From Hygrocybe punicea (taxonomy: Eukaryota > Basidiomycota > Agaricomycetes > Agaricales > Hygrophoraceae), in assembly GCA_963556145.1 (NCBI GenBank), contig OY744464.1, forward strand, positions 3,348,001-3,412,000: a stretch of DNA of 64,000 nt, read 5' to 3'. Below are positions 34,752-45,943 of this stretch, in pieces (position 1 is the stretch's first letter; every line of letters begins with the position of its first letter). Under the pieces are notes generated by a model that did not search any database, was not told the origin of the DNA, and saw only the letters and a program-made list of their open reading frames with translations. The translations under genes and the position numbers were made by a program.

Positions 34752-37199
34752 CTAAAGTTTTTGTGGTAGCCAATGACCCCTCAAAGTTTTCGCAACATCT
34801 GCCTCCGCCCGCGCAATGGGTGTAAGCTTCGCATGAAACAGTGATCTTCGCAAGAGCGTACGACCTTGGCAGAACTGTTCACTGTAAGAGAGGGATTCAG
34901 ATCCACTGTCGCCAGATGAGACCGACACGTCCCCGAAGGATCTGTGGGTAGATCTGGTTACAGGTCTAGTTGGAAATTGATCTAGAACATCAGGGACAGT
35001 TTCCAGAATGTTGATGGCGCCATTTCTAATTTCCACCTCATTATAGAGACCGTCCATTCCTTCACAGGAATCGAATTCGTGTTCATCGACATTTTCCTCA
35101 GTCGCGTCCACTTGCCAGGAAGAGACATATTCATCCGTACTGCAGTTTTCAAAGGCCAAGTCCATCCCATCGAATGCAAGATTATCATCCCACCACTGGT
35201 AACAATCATGATGGTTTTCTTCGATCTCGTTGAAATTTTCATCACTACAAAATCGGATGACGTCCATGCTGTCGCTGTCGCGACCAAAATCAGATATCTC
35301 GTAGTAGCCTTCTTCAGAAAGCAATCCGCTCCTGTTGTTCATCTGGATATCTTCACCGAAATCTCCGCAAACAGATACGTTGGGAACGTAGTCATCGACC
35401 TCGTAGTCTCGCAACGCTCGTTCAATAGAATTGAGTGACGAAGCCTGAGGGGAATTTTCGATGAAGTTTGACAACGAAGGAACAAGCTCGCACTCATTCT
35501 CTTGTCCATTGGCATTCGCTTCTGGAGAAGATTGTATGACCCCGGGATGCAAGGTGACATCCTGCGGACCGGGATTCTTACTGTCAAGAACGGTAGGGTC
35601 CTCCATATCAGCATTTTCCGAACGGCCAACGAAATCCGTGGTCGATACGGCGGGGACGATAGCCGTTAACTTTCTTTGATGTTCCGCACCAGAGTGACCA
35701 GACAGGCAAAAGTATTCCGAAACTGCCTGAGTTCGGCGACCGCATTGCGAGGCAGATTGGGAAGGACAAAGAGAAGTACTTGATTGGATATGGCCAACAG
35801 TGACGGGAGCAGTTGCATCATCAGAACCAAGAACTGCTTCGTGGTCTGTGGAGGCCGATTCCAGTCGCAGAAAGTTAGCATCGTCGGCCACAGTTGTGTC
35901 GGCCAAGCAGAGAGCGCCTGCATCAAGGACGATGGTCCCCTCCTTCGAAGGCTCTGTTGAGGAAGCTTGTTCGGAGATTGGGTTGTTATTCCAGACTTCG
36001 GGATCTTGTCGTTGGTTGTCCGGAATGGTGAAATTGTCTTTCATATTTTCAAGTTTCCGCAAATTCTGAGTTGTGGTAAAAGGTTCCTTACGCAGCGTCG
36101 GCGGCAGCGTAGATTCTAAGACGGATTCCGATTCAGACCTGACCTGCTGTCTCAGTTTCGGTGTTTCGTGGCGCGTTTTGTTTAGAAAATGCGATTCAGA
36201 GAAATGATACCCTGGTGGACCTAAGTTTGTCATGAACGATCAATATACTTTGGAACGATGTACCTGCCGTTGCAGACAACTTCCTTTTAACCTGTGTTTT
36301 CGCTGATGCCTTTCCTTTATTGAATACACCAAAGGTAAGAGGAGGTTTCAACTGAAAGAATGGGCAAAATCAGAAAGTCCAACGACTGACAGAGATTGAC
36401 GAACTGTTAAGCGATTCTTGCCGACATTGGTAGCAGCAAAGCCATGCATGAGCGCTAATCCAGTAAGAAAGGGGGGTGTTTTATTTTTGTTGCCTTTCGC
36501 TTTCTTACTCGTTTTTTTGGCCTGAGGACCCAAATCCTGTTCGCTCTCTGGATCGTCCGATGGTCGCATAATCGCGCGCTTGGCACGTTTTCGCTCGCGA
36601 CGTTCAGTCATGCCTAGAGAGGATTATTATCCATGAACGCAGCAGTACGCAAGGGATGACTCACGAGTGATTTTATCGCTATCGGAGTTCTCATTGCGGG
36701 ATCGCTTTTCGGGGAGCTTTGTGCGACGACTGGGTTGTTTAGCCTGCTTGCAAATTGACATATCGCCAGACGTGGGGGGTTGGTGCTTCTCTTTGGTATT
36801 TTGATTTTGTCCTTTCGTGTGATGTTGTGCAAGACTGACTTTGTTGGGCTCGCTCTGTAGGGACCCATGATCGCATTCAAGTTGTTTGTCGATAACTGAC
36901 GGAAGTTCCACCCTATCGGAAGATATGATTTCGAGGCGGGATCTGGATACGCGCGGTTTCAACACAGGCGTTTCAAAACCGTATGTCTGAACTTGTACGA
37001 CAGCACGAAGATCTTCTCCCTTGGTGCTATGGCCCCATGTTGTTGCGAGTGCTTTGCCTTGAGCCGCAAAAGTTCTCGCATGAGATTGCTGTTCCTGCAG
37101 GTAGGAGTCGATGAAGCGCCCTTTGTCCAACTTTCCGGATGAGAGTGAAACTATATGTTCCGCCGTCAAAGGAACCGTCGCAGTAGCGGCATCGTCCAT
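34752..37199 (-). CDS. large acidic protein of unknown function
   Basis: Four or five exons. The start MDDAATATVPLTAEHIVSLS (ATG 37199) leads to LDKGRFIDSYLQEQQSHART, then a Ser/Lys-rich region, an exon with KTPPFLTGLALMHGFAATNV, GKNRLTLKPPLTFGVFNKGK, ASAKTQVKRKLS, and a long acidic, Asn/Glu/Asp-rich C-terminal exon (DENFNEIEENHHDCYQWWDD) ending LRGHWLPQKL. The central GLALMHGF..TNVGK.RLTL..PLTFG.FNKGKAS..TQV block looks like a conserved short domain; the rest is disordered. Nuclear role likely from composition, but this is inference. A MITE sits 164 bp upstream of the start, in the presumed promoter. Confidence 0.68.
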
Positions 37200-37365
37200 A
37201 ACTTGAAGAGACTTACAATGTTATAATTATTCCATAATAATTCAACATGACGTCAGACATCAATGTATCAACGTGCATCAACCGGGTGCAAACAATTCCA
37301 ATGATTTGTCACGGAGGCATCGATAGGTACAGTATACGCTGGGTTTTGTAGGCTTTCTCAGGTTA

Positions 37366-37789
37366 TTGTCTATTTCAGGCAAGTTGGCGGAGCCTAAAAA
37401 AACTCCGAAATAAATCGCAAACGGAAATTTGAGATATCTCGCCGAATATTCAACGGAATAGAAATGCAATGACATTTTTTTCAATCCGAGACCAGACTGT
37501 GCCTGTCTGTCACTGACCGAGGTTCAGAAAGTCATGTTCTCAGTGAATCTCAAATTTTGGATTTCGGCAGCCACAGTACCATCAATCATGGTAAAAAGTC
37601 ACTTTGGGAAGGTATACCACATTTTTAAGGCCTCGGTATACAATAGATTCATAATATCAATTTTTGCAAACATTTTGGTACTGCTCCGATGACAATCCAT
37701 TATGTCTTCAGCGAGTTGCAAGTTTTTTCCGGTGGATTTGCTTTTTTAGACATTTTTTTAGGCTCCGCCAACTTGCCTGAAATAGACAA
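37366..37789. mobile_element. 424-bp MITE with perfect 37-bp TIRs and TA duplication
   Basis: The left end (37366-37402) and right end (37753-37789) are exact reverse complements over 37 bp, starting TTGTCTATTTCAGGCAAG. Both are flanked by TA (37364-37365 and 37790-37791), the target of Tc1/mariner-type elements. The interior has no coding frame. Identical TIRs suggest a recent insertion. The element lies between the start of the acidic-protein gene and the 3' end of the thiolase gene. Confidence 0.88.
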
Positions 37790-37891
37790 TAAAGCAGCTC
37801 TCTGGAATGCGGTACCCAGGGGCTCATATTCCTGATGATATTTGAAAGTTACGGATAATATTTGTCTGATTGGTACCTCAAAGATCTAATT

Positions 37892-39326
37892 TCACAACTT
37901 CTGAATCACGATCGCTGATGCAGCTCCGCCCTGGACGAGATCAGTCAGAAAAGTGACATGTCAGGTGTAAAAACAAAAACTTACACCATTGCAAACACCA
38001 GCTGCTCCGTATTCGCCGGACTTAAGTGCATGTACCATAGATACCACAATGCGCGAGCCAGAGTTTCCTATTGCATGGCCAAGCGCGACTGCACCGCTGC
38101 AAATCAAATGAGTAGCAGAACGGCTCCCGAAAAAAGTCGAACAAACCCGTTCACGTTAACCTTTGCAGGATCAAGATTCAAGACTTTCTCTGCGATGCGA
38201 ACGACACAGGAGAACGCCTCATTAATCTCGAATAACGTGATGTCCTTGACAGTCAAATTGGCTTTCTCGAGAGCCGCAGGTAAGGCCACTGTAGGAGCAA
38301 TTGGGAAGTCGATAGGCTCGACACCAACATCAGCGTAAGCTATCGATGCTATCAGTTGTGTGTTGAATATAAAGAGCACCAGTGCAACGTACAGATGACT
38401 TTAGCAAGAGGTTTGATTCCCAGTTCCTTCGCCTTCGCAGCAGACATTAAGATCAAAGCTGAAGCCCCATCATTCAAATTGGAGGAATTGGCGGCGGTGA
38501 TGCTTCCACCAGGCTTGAAGGCAGACTTTAGAGTCGGAACCTTTTCGAAGATCACTTTCTTGTATTCCTCGTCCTCTCTCACAACCGTGTCACCCTTCTT
38601 GCCTTTGACAACAACAGGGGCAATCTCCGCGTTAAACACGCCTTCCTTCCACGCTCGCGCGGCTCGCTGGTATGACTCGATTGCATGGGAATCCTGGGAT
38701 TCTCGCGAGATGCCATGCTTCTCAGCCGCAGACTCGCCGCAGTTTCCCATAGCAAAATTGTTGTAGACATCCCAAAGGCCGTCAAGCTCTACTGAATCCT
38801 TGGCCTCAAATTTACCGAAGAGGGGATTTTGACGTGGCAACAGGAAACTAGATAAATTTAGAATGAGCAGCGCGGGAAACACAGAGCACAGCAACTGCTT
38901 ACGGGGCATTGCTCATGCTTTCCATTCCACCAGCAGCAACAACGGTCCTGTCCCCTGACCGGATGCTTTGCGCAGCCAGAATGACCGACTTCATTCCACT
39001 AGCACACACCTTGTTGATGGTAGTGGCATCGGAACTTGTCTTCATTCCTGCTGCGAGGGCAACCTGTCGAGCTGGCGACTGACCAACACCAGCTTGCACG
39101 ACATTGCCAAAGAAGATTTCCTCAACGATCTCAGGGTTGATTTTTGATTGTTCGAATGCGCGCTTGAGAGCGACAGTACCAAGCTGAGGGGCGGTGAACG
39201 TCTTGAGAGCCCCATTAAGTGAACCCACAGGAGTGCGCGATGCGGCGACGATAACTGCTTCGTGTGATGACTAGGATCGATGAATGAGGATGATTACAAT
39301 ATTCCCCTACGAACTCGGCGTACCAT
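37892..39326 (-). CDS. ERG10: acetyl-CoA acetyltransferase (acetoacetyl-CoA thiolase)
   Basis: Condenses two acetyl-CoA to acetoacetyl-CoA, the first step of the mevalonate/ergosterol pathway. Exon 1 is the bare ATG (39324-39326, ATG|gtacgc), spliced to [20 protein letters not shown]. The nucleophile Cys is in [28 protein letters not shown] follows. Later exons give [53 protein letters not shown], then [20 protein letters not shown] with the catalytic His, and across the last intron [15 protein letters not shown] with the second Cys. There is no mitochondrial presequence and no peroxisomal SKL, so a cytosolic isozyme is likely. About six exons. Very firm call. Confidence 0.94.
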
Positions 39327-39534
39327 TTGGCGGGTCAAGAGGGGGTGAAGTGAGCGAGTGAACAAACGAGAAGATGGAACTAAGCGGCAAGCTAGCATTC
39401 TGTCTGTTATAGGGTCGGGTCACTCCGAAGTTCGCGTAACAATTAATAAGTCAGGGATTGTGACGTTGCAACTTGCAACGTCGATGATAATTCCTTTGAA
39501 CAGAAAACCTACGAATGGGTCTAGCAAAAATATT

Positions 39535-40295
39535 TTACTCTTTGAGGTCAACAACACTCCCAACCACCATAAACCATGCTTCAATCCATCGCTCCAATAC
39601 CTGGTCTTCTGTCCAATCTTGTTGCTGCACTTCTTTCATGATTTCGCCTACCGATGTCGCAGTCTCACATGGATGAAAGTACCAGCAGGGGGTTCCGAGT
39701 GTTGGGTGATCACCATGAGCGAGGAGAGGGAAGGATGCAGTAGGGTAGCTGAGTGAAAACGAGGTTGCCTCTGCCCCATCAAGAGAAAACGGGCGAAAAA
39801 GTGACGTGTTGATCAAGTCCTTTAACTGAAGGAGACATCCATCTGCGAATTAATTCAGGACACGGATGACCATCCAGAATTTCGCCACGCACTCGAGTTG
39901 TGAACTACAAAGTAAAATGCAGGTACCCCGAAAGTAGAGGAGTACACCACGTATTGAAGAACGCTGACAGCCTCGTGCTCAGTGGGACTGGAGTTCATGG
40001 CGGCGTCATCGGCGTCCCCCACCTGCTCAATTTCGAGAGGTGGATCCAGTGCCATGTCATCACGAGCTAATCTTCGGGAGTGGGCTACTGTTCGAGACAT
40101 ATAGCCAAGGCAGGGGAGTGACTGCAAGGCTGCTTAAATAGACTTTTGGTGAAGCTAAGTCGACCAGCGCACTGCGTGTTCGTTCCATGACCAGCCTTTC
40201 AGTCCACTGGTAGTGGCGAGAGAATGGTCGCAGTCGGAGCCATATTTTCTGAGAAAAGCCCTGCACGCTTTATCAAACTCATAACGACTGAGCAT
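39535..40295 (-). CDS. ATG10: Atg10-like autophagy E2 enzyme
   Basis: E2-like enzyme that conjugates Atg12 to Atg5 in autophagosome formation. Exons 40295-40173, 40121-39893 and 39842-39535 give 219 residues in exact phase. Segments: MLSRYEFDKACRAFLRKYGS, GWSWNEHA joined to SLPCLGYMSRTVAHSRRLA, VSVLQYVVYSSTFGVPAFYF, VVHNSNG, LINTSLFRPFSLDG, FPLLAHGDHPTLGTPCWYFH and HPCETATSVGEIMKEV with the likely active-site Cys in HPC, then ERWIEAWFMVVGSVVDL. Length and the HPC motif match Atg10 (the related Atg3 is longer with an insertion). Divergent from ribosomal eS1. Confidence 0.82.
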
Positions 40296-40455
40296 AGATA
40301 GTTGAAGACCACGTGACTGCTCGAATTACCAACTGTACAGTTGTACGGTTAAAGTTTTGGTGGCTGGATTTTACCACATACACCACGCAGAACAACGATT
40401 CCCTCCACTACATCGCGGTCTCCACCTCGCCGCGGACTCACTCCCCTTAACTATT
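40296..40455. promoter_or_regulatory. divergent promoter, ATG10 / eS1
   Basis: 160 bp between start codons. An abundant ribosomal-protein gene and a low-use autophagy gene sharing one short region would need a directional promoter; a Pro/C-rich stretch 40380-40450 lies on the eS1 side. Confidence 0.4.
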
Positions 40456-41456
40456 ATGGCCGTAGGAAAGGTCTGTAATTCTTGGTTGGGATTGAGGGGG
40501 GAAGTAACCTCACCCCTCACGTTCACAGAACAAACGTTTGTCTAAGGGTAAGAAGGGTCTGAAGAAGAAGGTCGTCGACCCCCTCTCCCGCAAAGGCAAA
40601 TTCCTCAAGGATACCACTTACGTGTCACGACTAAGCGTCCTCTTACTTTTACAGACTGGTACGACATCAAAGCGCCATCGATATTCGAGGTTAGAAATGT
40701 TGGCAAAACTCTCGTCAATCGGTCACAGGGCTTGAGTTCGTTGTATTTAAATCTTGGAGTAGTCCGAGTAGTTGATGCGATTTGCACCCCCAGAGAACGC
40801 GAATGACTCGTTAAAGGGCCGCATTATTGAGGTGTCACTAGCAGACCTCAACAAAGATGAGGAACAGTCCTTCCGCAAAATCAAACTACGGATCGACGAG
40901 GTACAGGGCAAGAACTGTCTCACAAATTTTCACGGCATGGACTTCACCTCAGACAAGCTCCGCTCCCTCGTTCGCAAATGGCAAACACTAATCGAGGCTC
41001 ATGTTGACGTTAAAACAACCGATGGCTACCTTCTTCGCCTCTTTGCTATTGGTTTCACCAAACGACGCCCATCTCAGGTCCGGAAAACTACTTACGCGCA
41101 ATCGAGTCAAGTGCGGGAGATTCGAAAGAAGATGCTCGAGATCATGACCCGAGAAGCGACAAGCTGTGATTTGAAGGAGTTGGTTCAGAAATTTCTGCCA
41201 GAGGCTATTGGGCGAGAGATCGAGAAGGCTGCCCGGAGCATCTATCCTTTACAAAACGTCTACGTTCGCAAGGCGAAAATCCTGAAATCACCCAAATTTG
41301 ACGTCTCGAAACTCCTTGAACTACACGGGGAGTCGACGGATGTAAGTTTCGTTTCCTTGAAGCTTAATCATGTCTGACATCTCTTGTGATTGGCAGGAGA
41401 CAGGTACACGGGTTGTGAAGGAGTTCAAGGAGCCTGAGGTTCTTGAATCCGTGTAA
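40456..41456 (+). CDS. RPS1: 40S ribosomal protein eS1 (S3a)
   Basis: Small-subunit ribosomal protein near the mRNA exit channel. Five exons (40456-40470, 40529-40595, 40655-40735, 40794-41341, 41397-41456) give 256 residues, the normal family length. Product: [113 protein letters not shown] and C-terminal [17 protein letters not shown]. Intron 2 (40596-40654) must be a GC-AG intron: only AAAG|gcaaat restores the conserved SRKDWYDIK; the next GT donor would add residues not found in the family. Very firm. Confidence 0.95.
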
Positions 41457-41704
41457 AATCCCCCCTCCTTCGCCGTCTCCTTGTACTGCTACTTCCATTT
41501 GTGCTACAAGGGTATTGGTTCCATTATGAGCATTATGAACCACACATGGATTTTTGAAAAGCAAGCAACTGGCGACCTTTGCATCATTGAACCCCGAATA
41601 CAATTTGTGTACAGTATGAGTCTTCTTCATATATCGGACACGGGGCGCCTGAGCTTGGGAAATTATTGAATCGGAATCAGCTGTAAAACATTCTGACGAA
41701 CTGT

Positions 41705-42418
41705 ATGTCGGACATCGATTTCCTCAAGAGTCACCTAACTGCTCATCCTGACTTCCCCAAGAAGGTGAGCAGTACGAACCCCCAGTTCCAGAGATCAGGC
41801 CTTACGAGCAGTGTAGGGTATAGTCTTTTTAGACATTTTCCCCATTCTTCGCAATCCCATCGCGTTCGAGACGCTCATCACACACTTTATCCACCACATC
41901 ACTTCGTCCACTGTGTCCAAATCTCCTTCACATAGAATAGATGTTGTCGTGGGGTTAGATGCCCGAGGATTCCTACTTGGTCCGATTATTGCATTGAGAC
42001 TTGGTGCTGCTTTCGTGCCAGTTAGGAAGAAAGGGAAGCTACCGGGCCAGTGTGTCACTGCGACCTATGAGAAGGAATATGGCACTGTGAATGATTCTTT
42101 GTATCCACTCCTAGGAGCTTATATCTAATCCGTTCTATTAACAGGACTCCTTCGAATTGCAGGCAGATGCAATTAAACCGGGGCAGACTGTAATCGTTGT
42201 GGATGACTTGATTGCGACAGGTATGTGGTGTCGTCCTCTCCACCGCATTATTAATTAAAATATGTGCCCCAGGTGGTTCTGCCAAGGCAGCTGGCGAACT
42301 CATATCTAAGCAGGGTGCAAAGACCTTGGAATACCTCTTCATCATCGAGTTGAGTTTTTTGAAAGGGAGCGATAAATTAGACGCCCCTTTGTACTCCATC
42401 GTTCAATCAGATGCTTGA
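41705..42418 (+). CDS. APT1: adenine phosphoribosyltransferase
   Basis: Purine salvage enzyme converting adenine and PRPP to [23 protein letters not shown] is spliced to [20 protein letters not shown]; then [61 protein letters not shown] and the PRPP-binding motif [20 protein letters not shown], ending [14 protein letters not shown]. Four exons; the TATEKEYG flexible-loop motif and VDDLIATGG are intact, so the enzyme should be active. Tandem with eS1, 248 bp downstream. Confidence 0.94.
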
Positions 42419-42442
42419 GGACGCTGCCAGTCTTTGGAACAA

Positions 42443-45400
42443 TCATATCAATAGTTTGGTGTTCAACAGTGGATGTCCGTTAAGATACAAGACTCGGTTG
42501 ACCTTTTCCTCAGGTACCTGAGGTCTACTGTCTGTCTTTTCAGTTTCCAATGCTACCCTGAGCTGCCCTGTCGAGGAATCGGTCGAGTCCATAATATCTG
42601 AGACTATTTTCCCATCTGAGCCTGTCAGAACAACGATGACAACGTTGCTCAAATCCCCAGCGGCTGCTAATTCCTCTTCCGCTGCAGATGGATTCACTCC
42701 AGACTCTTCATGACTAATTATGACAACCGCTGCCGCATGTGCAGATCGCGCCAGTGTCAATTTTTCTAGAAACGTGCACTCGCCGCGATCCACGAGGATA
42801 GCAGCGTCATCGTGTGATGTACTGTACGGCAGGCAACCGTACGGGTTAGCATCATCCCGGGTGATGCGCACTCCATGGGGGTGACGGAAACGCAAGGGGG
42901 GTTGATTGGGGGCTTGGATGGCTGATATGTCCCCGCCGAAAACACTTGTATATCCTGTTAACGTGACCTCGGTAGAGGATTTGAACAAGCTCGGTTGGTG
43001 GTCCACAGCGTTAACGAAGAATCGGAGGCGGACGGCGGGGTCTCGTCCCTTATTCTTGGAGTCAACATTGTTGTCCACCGAAGTCAGGACGATTGTCGTG
43101 TCATTAACGTAAACTATCTGGCCGCTTCTGATTGCGTATGGCCCAACTGTGAATGACAATCAATATGTGAGAATGGAGGAAGAAAGACTTTTCTACGTTT
43201 TGAAATGTCGAAGCCAGGCCCATCTAAATTTTTCACTATGTTTGTCCGAATACCTGTCAGATTTTGCAAGACGTAACCATCCGAAACTAGAGCGATTTTT
43301 TCTAAACCGGGGCTAAGGTCCTCCTCCACTATTACACCGTTTGGCGAGAGAATAAACTCGTACGACTGAACGAATGATGTGATGAGGGAAATACATCAAT
43401 GAGGATGTGGATGGCCTACCAAAGTGTCCATTTTGGGTTTCTCACACCAACCATACGGAGTCCACGAGTCTTTCTCTGCTCTGTCTGGAAGCAATGCAAC
43501 AAGTTCCCTGGAATAATCCAGACCGACATGCAATCGCATTCCTTGAATCAACCCCGTACGGTTGCCACTCTCGTATGCGGTTGAAATAGATGAAAAGGGT
43601 AGACATTGATGTCCCTCAGAGCGTGTAGTGCGATGCGAAGTAGTATCGAGGAAATTTCTGCCAAGAGATAAAATATGACCCTCAGTGGTGAAAACATAAT
43701 TAGAATCATCACTGTGGAGCGGATTATCTTCATCAAACAAGAGGAAAAGGTACTGCTTATCAAGCTTCAGCATTGAAAGCTACGGAAGAGAGAACATTAC
43801 CTTTAACGTTTCTGAGAGCACAAACGATTCCATCCGGTCATCTCTGTCATTCGTCCTGAGGTCTCGTATACCAGTCAAACCGCAGTCTACTTTCGCCCTA
43901 TAGATGATGTCATATAAAATTCGCTCCCCGACGTCCAGATAGAATGGGTCACGAGTGGCCTGTGGAATTCGGATAAGAGCGGCAATCAATTAACTTGGGA
44001 TCCAACCTACACGGTACAAGTACCAAGTGGACTCAGCAAATTCTGAGGGAAGATTGGTTCAGATGGGAAGATAGGACGCAACAGAGAGCTAACCTGGCCT
44101 TAATGGGTACTGAAAGGAGGTGGCTTGTTTAAAATTAATGTCCCAAACTTCGGGTAGGCCAGAGTGTCGTCGCCAAAGATTCCAGTCTGTGCAACTCTAA
44201 GCACGTAGACAATGACTCACAGGAATAAATATAATTACACATCAGGTGCAATTTAACAGCATTTTGTACGTCGCCAGCTAATACTTGTAGTCCAGGCCAG
44301 AAGGCGGATAAGGAATCCACAGTGAAGTAAGTGGCTTCACCAGTGTGAATGTTCACGTTCCGATACTACCTAAATATGAGATCGTAGGACTCAAATGAAC
44401 AAGAGAAGAGTACCCAAAAGCCATCGGTGGCCCTTGCATATCGGAGGATGGAGGCGTACGCGTCGTTCCATATGTCTAGGAACTCGACCTCGCCTAACCG
44501 TAGACAGTTGGCGGATATACATAGGTCTGGAGGGGAGCACGCACCACTTAAGACGTACCACTTGAAAGCATATTCGTAAAATGAGTCAATACCTGCACCT
44601 ATGCCCGAAACCTCCGGATGTGTCCACAGCTGCGAAAGAATCAAATGTTAGACAAGGGCAGATCAGTAATGAGTATCGCCATACCCCAGTGCTGGCATCG
44701 ATAGTATTTCCGACGAGTCCAATGGCCGTTTTTCTATCCCAAATTGCGAAGAAAGCTTTTCGTGCGGCTTTTTCGAAACGGTCATCACCCGACAAGCGAC
44801 TCAACGTAGCGAATTCAAGTATCAGAGAGCCTGCCCCCGCCGTGCCTATTCACAGGAGTTTCAACACAATGTTCGTCATTTCTGGAGGATATCTACAAAC
44901 AAGTTTCTGTGGTCTCTCCTTTAGTGACCCCAGTCCGAAGATTGACCTGGAAGTAAGTCAGTTGTCGTTGTTCCGAATGATGATGCAGAGATATAACCAA
45001 AATACCCTAGCATACGGGATTCCCGTCGGTGTAGAGAATGCAGGTAGTAATCTCTTTCCTAGGTCGTGTGCCAAGGTAAGTAGCTCCCCGTGATACCATG
45101 ACAAAAAGAAAGGGTGCCCAGGTTGGTTTGCGAAGATGTGAGCAGACAGCAGACCGCCCAATACACGAATGGTGGTTTCAAACACTTGTGGTTTTGTATT
45201 GACGTCGAATTGAACCCAGTCAATAACTGTTCTTACGGCGTTCTCAAATCCAGGGCGGTCATCGAGAACCACGAACGTGTCCAGCACATCTACGAGAGTC
45301 AGAGAAAAGTTCCCTGCAACATCATTGTAAACGATGTTTTCGCTACAGGTACGTTAGATATGAAAAGACTGGTATTTGGGAGAAATAGACACACGGATTA

Positions 45401-45815
45401 AACCAATCTGGACCTCGTCCAGTACAAGACAAGGGAGATAGCTAGAGGAGGCCTAAATACAACGCGTGTATTATCATGACAAGATAACAACCGCACTTCA
45501 TCCAATGGGAAAGCTACAGTGAACTTACGTCTTTAGTTCATGATTATATGAGAGTTGACAATTAGTAATACTCGCCATATCTCATATAATGGTCAAAGCC
45601 ATGATACCAAAGCTCCCGGGTTTTCTCTCTTCGACCCAGGATTAGAGGATGTCACAGCACATAGTAGTAGTAGCCCACCGAGCCTCCAATTTCTTCTGAG
45701 GTGTCCAGCCAGAACCTTGAACGGTCCCAGACGCAGACTCGGATGTCCATCGTGGCCGTTCGAGGACGACAAATAGAAGAGCTATAAGAGTTTCAGGCCA
45801 ATATCGCCACCTCAT
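42443..45815 (-). CDS. EDEM-type GH47 alpha-mannosidase-like protein with PA domain
   Basis: ER-associated degradation lectin/mannosidase that marks misfolded glycoproteins (Htm1/Mnl1/EDEM group). A hydrophobic N-terminus (MRWRYWPETLIALLFVVLER) serves as signal peptide, then KTRELWYHGFDHYMRYG, FPLDELSPLSCTGRGPDW, NIVYNDVAGNFSLTLVDVLD, RVLGGLLSAHIFA, LHDLGKRLLPAFSTPTGIPY (reads LAHDLGKR in the gene), GTAGAGSLILEFATLSRLSG, SGIGAGIDSFYEYAFKWYVL and ATDGFW. The C-terminal part (42443-43100) holds a protease-associated domain: DRGECTFLEKLTLARSAHAA, VVIISHEESG, with Asp-rich flanks. Ten or more exons, some only tentatively joined. Golgi class I mannosidases lack the PA domain, which favours the EDEM group. 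Confidence 0.85.
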
Positions 45816-45943
45816 GAGAGCCTCGGTGTCCCGGAAGCTCACGTCGAGGAGAACTGGAACGTCAACAAGTATAGACGTGGCGGGGTCTATGCCACGTGTC
45901 GTGTCGCTCCCTTTCAAAAGTTACGACGACAAGAAAATATTAT
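45816..45943. promoter_or_regulatory. divergent promoter, EDEM / ZNRD2-like
   Basis: 128 bp between start codons. It contains GTGTCGTGTCG and CCACGTGTC (an E-box/CACGTG-like site at about 45893-45900) that could bind a bHLH factor; this is inferred. Confidence 0.42.
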
